This document shows, piece after piece, positions 1 to 5,218 of a stretch of 5,545 bases of DNA. This DNA is from Methanosarcinales archaeon (GTDB lineage: Archaea; Halobacteriota; Syntropharchaeia; Alkanophagales; Methanospirareceae), in NCBI GenBank assembly GCA_009618475.1, contig WJOV01000121.1, positions 1 to 5,545 on the forward strand, written 5' to 3'. A program made the translations under genes and the position numbers. The notes under the pieces are model-generated. The model saw only the letters and a list, made by a program, of their open reading frames with translations. It was not told the DNA's origin and ran no database searches. The stretch's first letter is position 1, and each line of letters begins with the position of its first letter.

Positions 1-158
1 GCGTGCATGAGATAGAAGCAAAGGGTAAATTCGGTAAATTATTCGTGAGGGTAGAGAACGTCCCTTCGACTGCGAATCCAAAGACGAGCTATTTAGCCGC
101 TCTTTCGGCAATAGCAACACTGAAGAGCATATCTCATCCGATAAGAGTCGGGACATAG
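1..158 (+). CDS. nadX: L-aspartate dehydrogenase (NadX type), C-terminal end only
   Basis: The frame opening at base 3 runs 51 codons to TAG at 156-158 and is cut by the left window edge. It contains VENVPSTANPKTSYLAALSA, which is the conserved C-terminal segment of aspartate dehydrogenases: the 'ENxPS..NPKTS' loop followed by the last helix. By family knowledge the enzyme oxidises L-aspartate with NAD(P)+ to iminoaspartate, which NadA condenses to quinolinate, the entry to NAD synthesis. It is a soluble cytoplasmic oligomer. The Rossmann domain and active-site residues lie outside the window, so activity cannot be judged. The ending SHPIRVGT is the normal family terminus, so the gene looks intact at its 3' end. 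The next gene starts 55 bases later on the same strand with no evident promoter between. Confidence 0.85.
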   Translation, partial: VHEIEAKGKFGKLFVRVENVPSTANPKTSYLAALSAIATLKSISHPIRVGT

Positions 159-197
159 AAAATGCAAAAAGCGAAGTTGATTTCTGTTGATAAAGGT

Positions 198-202
198 AGG
201 AG
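198..202 (+). promoter_or_regulatory. Shine-Dalgarno site deciding the start of the TPR protein gene
   Basis: AGGAG lies 11 bases before ATG 214. The longer frame from TTG 187 has no comparable purine-rich site in front of it, so ATG 214 is preferred over TTG 187. A second in-frame ATG at 226 is too far from the site. The spacing is somewhat long. Confidence 0.55.
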
Positions 203-213
203 AACGGTATGAA

Positions 214-2091
214 ATGACAGCGAAGATGGATAGAGAGGAATTGATAAAGAAATTTTTTGGTTGCGAGGATGAAGATGAGCGGGTAGTAAAAGCGTGGGAC
301 CTTTTCATTGACGTCCAGCGAGCATATAGAGATGAGAAAGTAGGGATTATCAGCAGGAGAGAGAGGGATAAAGTGCGAAGGGAATTTGACAGGTATGTGA
401 GAAAGAACAAATTAAGGATGCTGGACGAGGAAGAGGGGTTGAAAGCACATGAACTTGCAATAGTCAGGGAAGAAGAGGCGGAAGGTGAGATAAAAACGCT
501 GAATAGCTTTGACGTCTGGCTGCTGGTAGATTTTGGGGAGGTCTGTTCTGCATTGGTGGCTGACGAACCGGACGAGGTGGAAGGGTTTCCCGATGCGATA
601 ATAGAATTTCTGGAAGACCCGGGTGTTGATGAGTGGTTGAAAGAGCGATTGATAGAAAAGAACAAGGAAGCAGGTGAGAGACTTCTGAAGACAATTCTTG
701 TAGCGAGACCAGCAGAGGTGAACGTTCATTCGTTACTCGTGGAGCACTATGAAAGAGCGGGGCGGTTCTCAGAAGCGGAAGCGGAATACAAGCGAATGCT
801 CAGCGAAACCGATGATGAACTCGTGTGGGCGAACTACGGATACTTCTTAGAGAAGAGGCGAGGTAGATATGAAGATGCTTTTGAGGCGTTCAAAAACAGT
901 TTGGAGGTTTGCGAGCGTGTTGGAGAAGAAGAGGCTGGAGCATTCTTGGAAGAAGTAAAGAAAAGCATAAGCAGAGTGGAGCGGATGAAGGACCTGGAAG
1001 GAGAGAAAGCGAGGGTGGCGAGGGAATATCAGGAAGCCGTGTGGTTGATAGAGGACATAAGAGAATTTGCAGAGAAGAGGATGGAACGGGAAATAAGGAA
1101 AGCGCAGGAGGAATACGTGGAAGAAAAGGAGATGGAGGAGATTGGATTCGAAGACTCTTTCGATTTTATGGGCTGGTTTTTGTTCCACAGGAAACTGCCG
1201 GATGGAAAAGTCCCGGGGATGGTGTATGCCGAGGAGGAAGGTCTCGACGGAGTGACGAAGGAGCGTCTAAAAGGGCTTGGGAGTCCAGAGGAAGGCACTT
1301 TTGAGATTGTTGACGTGGACCATGCCACCTTCAAACTCGTGGTTAAAGATATAATAACCGATGAGGAGTACGAATTGATGGGTAATTTCCCAGGGATTAG
1401 AAAGGGGCAGACTTTTACCGGTTGTATCTACCCGTGGGGCGATTTCTATCTCACGGCAGGCGCTGTAGCGACGTATGCAGAGGAGTCCAGTGAAAAGGTA
1501 AAGAGGCTTGCGGAGGAACTTAAAAGTGGAAAACTGTTAGATGGTGTGAAAAAAGGGCTAAAAGAGCGGCATGATGCTTTTGTTCTTTATTTTGGCACTG
1601 AAGACGCGATATTTAAATCAAAGAAGGAATGTGAAAAGGCGGTTAACAAGTTCTCGAGATGGTTTTTATTCGAATATGCGACTGAAGAGGGAGGAAGGAC
1701 AGCAGCAGAGCTATACGAAGAGAAGTATGGAGAGAAACCAAAGCATGAAAGGGCAAAATTACCTCATTCATTCGCTGGAGTGGGTGATATTGGTGCGGTA
1801 AGTGATCCTGAATATGGTGTTTATTTTGTGCGGGATTATGGTTTTTTGAAAACCGTTTTTGAAACGGGTGCGGATGGTGAGATAGAAGAGAGGAAAGAGA
1901 AGCTGAAAGAAGTTTTATTAAACGAGGAACCGTTTATTTTAAAGAAATTGATGAACGGGGAGGAGGGCAATACGGTAAAAATAATAAATAAGGTTTTTGA
2001 TGCGAGTTTAGATGCAGATGCGAGTGAAGAGGAAATAGGAGCTTTTATGGGCGAGTTGAGAGAGGGTTGGGATGAGACGCCTGAGTCGTGA
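214..2091 (+). CDS. TPR-repeat protein with duplicated WFLF module, function unknown
   Basis: This is a 625-residue, very acidic and charged, soluble protein with no signal peptide or membrane segment. Residues 1-165 are mostly helical. Residues 168-236 form two tetratricopeptide-like repeats (LVEHYERAGRFSEAEAEYKR, then YGYFLEKRRGRYEDAFEAFK). Residues 240-315 are a Lys/Glu-rich probable coiled coil. Residues 317-421 form a module opening with GWFLFHRKLPDGK and continuing through TFEIVDVDHATFKLVVKDI to GQTFTGCIYPWGDFYL. From memory this resembles a domain found in archaeal and bacterial proteins that often also carry a SEC-C zinc motif; no such Cys/His motif is visible here. Residues 453-580 repeat the entry motif (FSRWFLFEYATEEGGRTAAE) and end in a divergent SDPEYGVYFVRDYGFLKTVF segment. 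TPRs suggest a protein-binding scaffold, but no catalytic motif is seen. It sits between nadX and pheT, 19 bases before pheT, probably in one transcript; a functional link to either is not implied. Confidence 0.85.
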   Translation: MTAKMDREELIKKFFGCEDEDERVVKAWDLFIDVQRAYRDEKVGIISRRERDKVRREFDRYVRKNKLRMLDEEEGLKAHELAIVREEEAEGEIKTLNSFDVWLLVDFGEVCSALVADEPDEVEGFPDAIIEFLEDPGVDEWLKERLIEKNKEAGERLLKTILVARPAEVNVHSLLVEHYERAGRFSEAEAEYKRMLSETDDELVWANYGYFLEKRRGRYEDAFEAFKNSLEVCERVGEEEAGAFLEEVKKSISRVERMKDLEGEKARVAREYQEAVWLIEDIREFAEKRMEREIRKAQEEYVEEKEMEEIGFEDSFDFMGWFLFHRKLPDGKVPGMVYAEEEGLDGVTKERLKGLGSPEEGTFEIVDVDHATFKLVVKDIITDEEYELMGNFPGIRKGQTFTGCIYPWGDFYLTAGAVATYAEESSEKVKRLAEELKSGKLLDGVKKGLKERHDAFVLYFGTEDAIFKSKKECEKAVNKFSRWFLFEYATEEGGRTAAELYEEKYGEKPKHERAKLPHSFAGVGDIGAVSDPEYGVYFVRDYGFLKTVFETGADGEIEERKEKLKEVLLNEEPFILKKLMNGEEGNTVKIINKVFDASLDADASEEEIGAFMGELREGWDETPES

Positions 2092-2110
2092 AGGGAGCGA
2101 GTAATCGAAT

Positions 2111-3772
2111 ATGCCAGTAATAAGATTATTTTACGATGATTTGGAGAAACTCACGGGTGTGAGCATCGAAAAGATAAAGGAGCGACTGCCGCTGATGTGC
2201 GCGGACGTAGAACGAATAGAAGCCGAGTATATGGACGTGGAGTTTTTTCCAAACCGACCAGACCTTTTCAGTGTTGAGGGTGTTTCTCGTGCTTTGAAAC
2301 AATTTCTGGACGTCGAACCGGGGTTGGTTACTTACGAGGTGGAGAAATCAGGCATTGAAATGGTTGTAGAAGCTTCAGTTCTGGAAGTGCGACCTTATAT
2401 CGTTTCCGGTGTGGTAAAGAACTTGCGGTTGAATTCAAGTGCGATAGAATCGCTGATGCTCTTACAGGAATATTTGCATCGCGGGATAGGTCGGAACAGG
2501 GAGAAAGTTTCGGTAGGCGTGCATGACTTAGCGAAGGTGAAACCACCGTTCAGGTATCTTGCAGTTGACCCCGGCTTCTCTTTTGTTCCGCTTGACTACG
2601 AAGAAGAGATGAGCATGGAAGGGATTTTAGAGAAGCATCCAAAAGGAATGGCATTCCGCTACATTCTTGAGGGTAAAGCTAAATATCCGCTGATTCTGGA
2701 TTCCGAAGGAAACGTTCTTTCTTTTCCGCCCATTATCAATGCAGAGCGGACGAGGGTGACGGAATCCACGGAGGACATATTAATAGAAGTTACGGGTTTG
2801 AATGAGAACGTTTCGTTTGCACTTAATGTTATAGCCTGTGCACTTGCAGAGCGGGGAGGGTTAATTCAATCTGTGGTGCTTCGCTCCCCGGACGATAGAA
2901 AAGGTGTGGAGAAAGAAACGCCCTGTTTAGAGCCTGAGACGATGGAAATATCGGTGAAGGAAGTCAATTCTCTCATCGGTATTGAATTAAGCGCAGAGGA
3001 ATGTAAGAAGTGCTGTGCGCGAATGGGGCTTGGTGCGGAAGCAAAACGGGAGGGAACAATGGCGGTGAAAATACCTGCTTATCGGTATGATATACTCCAC
3101 CCGTGGGACATAATAGAAGACATTGCTATCGGTTATGGGTATGACAGGATAAAGCCGGAGCTTCCTGGCACGATGGTTATAGGCGAAGTGCACCCGATAG
3201 AGGAGAAAAAGAGAACGGTGAGGGAAATAATGACTGGTCTGGGCTATTTTGAGGTGTTGACGTTCACGCTGACTTCAGAGAGGAAACAGTTTGAGCTGAT
3301 GCGACAAACTTTAAGAAAGTTTGATCAAAACGCTTCGCGGTCTTTAAGAAAGTCTGATATTGTAAAAGTTGCATCGCCGATAAGCACCGAGCACACGATG
3401 CTTAGATGCTCGATTCTACCGAATTTGCTGGAAATCCTTTCGCTTAACAAGCATCGTGATTTACCGCAGCGGATTTTTGAAGTTGGTCCGGTGGTATTAA
3501 ACTTCAAGGAGAAATACAGGCTTGCGGCGGTTTCAACGCATGCGAATGCGAATTTCGCAGAGGTTAAGTCAGCGGTGGATGCGGTGCTAAAGGAGCTGGG
3601 GCTGGAAGATGCAGAAATAGTGGACTCGGAGGATGGTGCTTTTTTAGCGGGTAGAAGAGCGGATATAAAAAAAGAAAACAAAAATATAGGCGTTTTTGGT
3701 GAATTGCATCCGGAAGTAATTCTTAATTTCGCGTTGAGCTATCCGGTGGTGGGGTTTGAGGTGGATATATGA
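2111..3772 (+). CDS. pheT: Phenylalanine--tRNA ligase beta subunit, archaeal type
   Basis: At 553 residues this has the normal length of the archaeal/eukaryotic beta chain. The start MPVIRLFYDDLEKLTG is typical, and GGGAG at 2093-2097 lies 13 bases upstream. Visible in order: the N-terminal FFPNRPD motif (45-51); a B3/B4-like editing region (about 90-260) with PPIINAERTRVTESTEDI (206-223); the B5 domain (about 275-350) with YDILHPWDIIEDIAIGYGYD (326-345), whose acidic residues correspond to the family's metal-binding cluster; and the catalytic-like core (355-553) with NKHRDLPQRIFEVG (446-459) and GELHPEVILNF (530-540). With PheS it forms the alpha2-beta2 enzyme that charges tRNA-Phe in the cytoplasm; the beta chain supplies editing and tRNA contacts. 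pheS is not in the window. One oddity is a short repetitive insertion at residues 400-416, before VASPISTEHTMLR. The ORF is otherwise intact. Confidence 0.97.
   Translation: MPVIRLFYDDLEKLTGVSIEKIKERLPLMCADVERIEAEYMDVEFFPNRPDLFSVEGVSRALKQFLDVEPGLVTYEVEKSGIEMVVEASVLEVRPYIVSGVVKNLRLNSSAIESLMLLQEYLHRGIGRNREKVSVGVHDLAKVKPPFRYLAVDPGFSFVPLDYEEEMSMEGILEKHPKGMAFRYILEGKAKYPLILDSEGNVLSFPPIINAERTRVTESTEDILIEVTGLNENVSFALNVIACALAERGGLIQSVVLRSPDDRKGVEKETPCLEPETMEISVKEVNSLIGIELSAEECKKCCARMGLGAEAKREGTMAVKIPAYRYDILHPWDIIEDIAIGYGYDRIKPELPGTMVIGEVHPIEEKKRTVREIMTGLGYFEVLTFTLTSERKQFELMRQTLRKFDQNASRSLRKSDIVKVASPISTEHTMLRCSILPNLLEILSLNKHRDLPQRIFEVGPVVLNFKEKYRLAAVSTHANANFAEVKSAVDAVLKELGLEDAEIVDSEDGAFLAGRRADIKKENKNIGVFGELHPEVILNFALSYPVVGFEVDI
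3309..3358 (+). repeat. 33-bp-period direct repeat inside pheT
   Basis: CTTTAAGAAAGTTTGAT (3309-3325) recurs as CTTTAAGAAAGTCTGAT (3342-3358), with one mismatch in 17 bases. The period is 33 bases, so the frame is kept and the protein reads TLRKFD..., then SLRKSD 11 residues later. The first copy is also a perfect hairpin, with stems 3305-3312 and 3316-3323 and a 3-base loop. It lies in a surface-loop position of the PheT core, where relatives usually go straight from the 'LTSE..QFE' helix to the 'A(S/N)PIS' strand. Confidence 0.7.
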
Positions 3773-3784
3773 GTTCCGGTAGAC

Positions 3785-3833
3785 GAGGAGAAGGAGCATG
3801 AAGTTAGGGGCGTATATCAGATTTTCAGATTGA
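3785..3833 (+). pseudogene. Shine-Dalgarno site plus aborted 11-codon ORF after pheT
   Basis: GAGGAG at 3785-3790 stands 7 bases before ATG 3798, the best-spaced ribosome binding site in the window. The frame reads MKLGAYIRFSD and stops at TGA 3831-3833, inside the 3' end of the opposing membrane-protein gene. Two readings are possible: the 5' stump of a former pheT-downstream gene cut off by rearrangement, or chance in a purine-rich spacer. The peptide is too short to identify. Confidence 0.3.
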
Positions 3834-4475
3834 CAAAGTCAAGTTAATTTTATCTTCCTCAAATATTACTTCTGCGTTTATTGGTCTTGCATTACCTGAT
3901 GTTATTAGAACTTCACATTTTGTTCTGTGGCTGAGATCTTCGGCACCATAGGGATGAGGATGCCATCCTCCTTCGGTGGGTGCTATTTTTTCTGGCAGGG
4001 GTACTCCTTTATGAGATTTGAGATCCTTTGGACCCCCTTTATAATAAGCACAAAAATCCAATCTTTCCGCATCTTTTACATTTATTGTTGCATTTGGTCG
4101 TTCCTTAGGGATTGCCCAGCAAACCCTTTTTTTGTTATTTCCGTCAATAATCCATCCTTTACAGTTCTTTGCTGCACTTCTCCCTTTATTTTCGACAATA
4201 ATTCTATTAGCGTTAAAGGTCCATTCTTCCCCAACAGGAATTTCCTCAATCTCAATTTCCTTTTTTATTTCAAGAACAGGTTGCTTAAAAGTCTCCCAAA
4301 AAAGCCTCAAGGGAATTGAGAAAAGAAGACCACCTATTGCCATACCTATCGGAGTAAGCCCCTTTAACCCCCAAATCAGAAATGGTACCCCAAAAAAGAA
4401 TAAACTAACAACTAAGAACCCAACAATTGCCCACAAGTATCTTCTTATCAATCTAATTTTACTAGCTATGGACAT
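3825..4475 (-). CDS. Two-TM membrane-anchored protein, conserved hypothetical
   Basis: This 216-residue protein reads from ATG 4475 to TGA 3825. A basic N-terminus (KIRLIRR) precedes two hydrophobic helices at about residues 13-35 and 39-58, joined by a short GLKGLTPIG turn. By the positive-inside rule both ends should lie in the cytoplasm. Residues 66-216 form a soluble, probably beta-rich domain. It starts with an Ig/CARDB-like pattern (RIIVENKGRSAAKNCKGWII, 91-110), then RVCWAIPKERPNATINVKD (117-135), a Gly/Pro/His-rich stretch GGWHPHPYGAEDLSH (169-183) and a last strand pair. Cysteines occur at 105, 119, 142 and 187. The 'VENKGRSAAKNCKG' and 'ERPNATIN' motifs recall uncharacterised archaeal membrane-associated proteins; I know no assigned function. 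No SD site precedes the ATG, and a TATA-like box 37-43 bases upstream implies a very short leader. The gene is convergent with pheT and more A+T-rich than the left block. Confidence 0.8.
   Translation of the reverse strand: MSIASKIRLIRRYLWAIVGFLVVSLFFFGVPFLIWGLKGLTPIGMAIGGLLFSIPLRLFWETFKQPVLEIKKEIEIEEIPVGEEWTFNANRIIVENKGRSAAKNCKGWIIDGNNKKRVCWAIPKERPNATINVKDAERLDFCAYYKGGPKDLKSHKGVPLPEKIAPTEGGWHPHPYGAEDLSHRTKCEVLITSGNARPINAEVIFEEDKINLTLSI
3830..3851 (+). terminator. Possible weak terminator of the pheT transcript
   Basis: TTGAC-AAA-GTCAA (3830-3842) can form a 5-bp hairpin followed by the T-rich TTAATTTT on the + strand, 57 bases after the pheT stop. It is short and lies inside the end of the convergent gene, so the call is tentative. 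Confidence 0.22.
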
Positions 4476-4484
4476 CTTTTATTT

Positions 4485-4506
4485 GAGATGAACATTTATT
4501 CATCTC
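4485..4506. promoter_or_regulatory. 8-bp perfect inverted repeat, candidate operator
   Basis: GAGATGAA (4485-4492) and TTCATCTC (4499-4506) form a perfect 8-bp inverted repeat around a 6-base spacer. It lies between the TATA box and the start codon at 4475, over the expected transcription start. A homodimeric repressor bound there would block polymerase recruitment, a usual archaeal repression mode. It could instead act as a hairpin in a longer transcript; it is not followed by a T-run on either strand, so it does not look like a terminator. Confidence 0.45.
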
Positions 4507-4511
4507 TTAAC

Positions 4512-4518
4512 TTTTAAA
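4512..4518 (-). promoter_or_regulatory. TATA box of the membrane-protein gene
   Basis: On the minus strand the sequence AAAAACTTTAAAAG gives an archaeal TATA-like box (TTTAAAA) with an A-rich upstream element. Placing transcription start about 26 bases downstream gives roughly position 4489, a leader of about 14 bases before ATG 4475. This fits the absence of a Shine-Dalgarno site. The box is itself nearly palindromic (AACTTT-T-AAAGTT, 4509-4521). Confidence 0.45.
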
Positions 4519-4525
4519 GTTTTTG

Positions 4526-4741
4526 TTATGCTGGGGCTGTCAACTTGTTGGGTGTTGAATACACCTGCCCAATTTCACCGTCCAGTATTCCATCTTCCTC
4601 GCTAGATAGGAGAGGATTCCTTGAGATGTCTTGTATTTTTCCTTTATTTGCTCTGGGTCGGAAAAGAGAGAAAACCAACTTTAGCACGACTGAAGTTTCA
4701 CCTGCCTGTCAGGAATTGTTTTCACTTCCTTTCCCCTCCAT
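4526..4741 (-). pseudogene. Broken reading frame or structured RNA remnant of unknown origin
   Basis: From ATG 4741 the minus strand reads MEGKGSENNS, then TGA at codon 11, then 60 further open codons to TAA at 4526-4528. The downstream part (RANKGKIQDISRNPLLSSEE, then DGILDGEIGQVYSTPNKLTA) looks protein-like, but I do not recognise it. It begins 6 bases after the stop of the right-hand ORF. The alternative is a non-coding, folded element: GTGAAA occurs three times, AGGAA/TTCCT can pair across 10 bases, and a bulged hairpin lies at 4548-4572. A degenerate piece of a group II intron or of an insertion element is conceivable, but no catalytic domain V or reverse transcriptase is visible. A 68-codon frame on the opposite strand (TTG start, 4545-4751) is Ser/Pro-rich and looks like a shadow. 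Confidence 0.3.
4548..4572. repeat. Bulged inverted repeat (hairpin) in the unexplained element
   Basis: On the + strand TTG-GGTGT (4548-4555) pairs with ACACC (4561-4565) and CAA (4570-4572) around the loop TGAAT, with a 4-base bulge TGCC on one side. That makes 8 base pairs in all. It lies near the 3' end of the minus-strand frame and could be an RNA stem; no T-run follows. Confidence 0.4.
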
Positions 4742-4747
4742 TGGCTG

Positions 4748-5218
4748 TTAGGTATTCTTAATAGAAGATATGATTTCTTCTATATCCAATCCATCAACGG
4801 AATAATATAAATCATAAAAGCTTTGAACCTTCGGTAACAAATCAAATACTTGTCTTAATGGTAAGTTTTTCAGTAATGTGAGTTTTATGATTCTTTCGAC
4901 CATCTTTTTAATTTCTGAAACTTTCTCTGGTTCGTAATTTTTAGGATCTCTCTCTAAAAGAATTTCTCCTTTTTTGTTCACAGTTCCAAATCCAACCTCA
5001 TACGATTCAACATCTGAGTGTATATTCTCCACAAATGGAGCGAAAACTAAGCCTTCATCGTAGTATCCAGAACTTAAAGCTACTCTTATTTGCCCTACGC
5101 CTTTAGAATCTCCTGCTCCTCTTCTTTTTCTTGAACTTTCAACTTCTACAGCTATTACAACCTCTTCATTCAGTTCATCTCTTTTTGAATTAGAGTGATT
5201 TTGTAGTTCTAGTGTCAC
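4748..5218 (-). CDS. Hypothetical protein, possible truncated PD-(D/E)XK-type nuclease domain
   Basis: This is a 156-residue frame from GTG 5218 to TAA 4748. The core is EEVVIAVEVESS (18-29), a basic KRRGAGDSKG stretch, then GQIRVALSSGYYDEGLVFAP (42-61), VGFGTVNKKGEI (75-86) and a helical C-terminal half ending in LDIEEIISSI. A beta-strand with an ExE/ExK-like motif followed by a helix with a conserved Gln and another hydrophobic strand is the rear half of many restriction-endonuclease-like folds. The usual upstream acidic strand is missing or only partly present, so the nuclease call is an inference. No SD site precedes the GTG, and a TAA stop lies two codons upstream, right where the decayed IS630 gene ends. 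The gene may therefore have lost its N-terminus to that insertion. A short but complete protein remains possible. It is A+T-rich like the membrane-protein gene. Confidence 0.5.
   Translation of the reverse strand: MTLELQNHSNSKRDELNEEVVIAVEVESSRKRRGAGDSKGVGQIRVALSSGYYDEGLVFAPFVENIHSDVESYEVGFGTVNKKGEILLERDPKNYEPEKVSEIKKMVERIIKLTLLKNLPLRQVFDLLPKVQSFYDLYYSVDGLDIEEIISSIKNT

Noticed and set aside
162..212. 16-codon ORF (MQKAKLISVDKGRRTV) between nadX and the TPR gene, stopping one base before ATG 214
   Set aside because: It has no ribosome binding site and no recognisable product. Translational coupling is possible, but nothing beyond position supports it.
187..213. Start of the TPR protein at TTG 187 (634 residues)
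   Set aside because: There is no Shine-Dalgarno site before TTG 187, while AGGAG at 198-202 precedes ATG 214. The nine extra residues show nothing conserved-looking.
909..1304. 131-codon + strand frame inside the TPR gene
   Set aside because: It lies entirely within a convincing longer gene and its Arg/Gly/Glu-rich translation is a frame shadow of purine-rich codons. The same holds for the long Ser-rich minus-strand frames over 93-1334 and in pheT.
3927..4491. Two + strand frames (130 and 119 codons) opposite the membrane-protein gene
   Set aside because: They are antisense to a gene with clear TM segments and a coherent soluble domain. Their Phe/Ser/Pro-rich content is typical of an antisense shadow.
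4526..4741. Selenocysteine read-through of the TGA at codon 11
   Set aside because: No known selenoprotein context or Cys-containing family match is visible, and simple decay is the more economical explanation.
4545..4751. 68-codon + strand ORF starting at TTG
   Set aside because: It has no ribosome binding site and a Ser/Pro/Cys-rich composition, and it lies opposite the minus-strand element. No domain was recognised.
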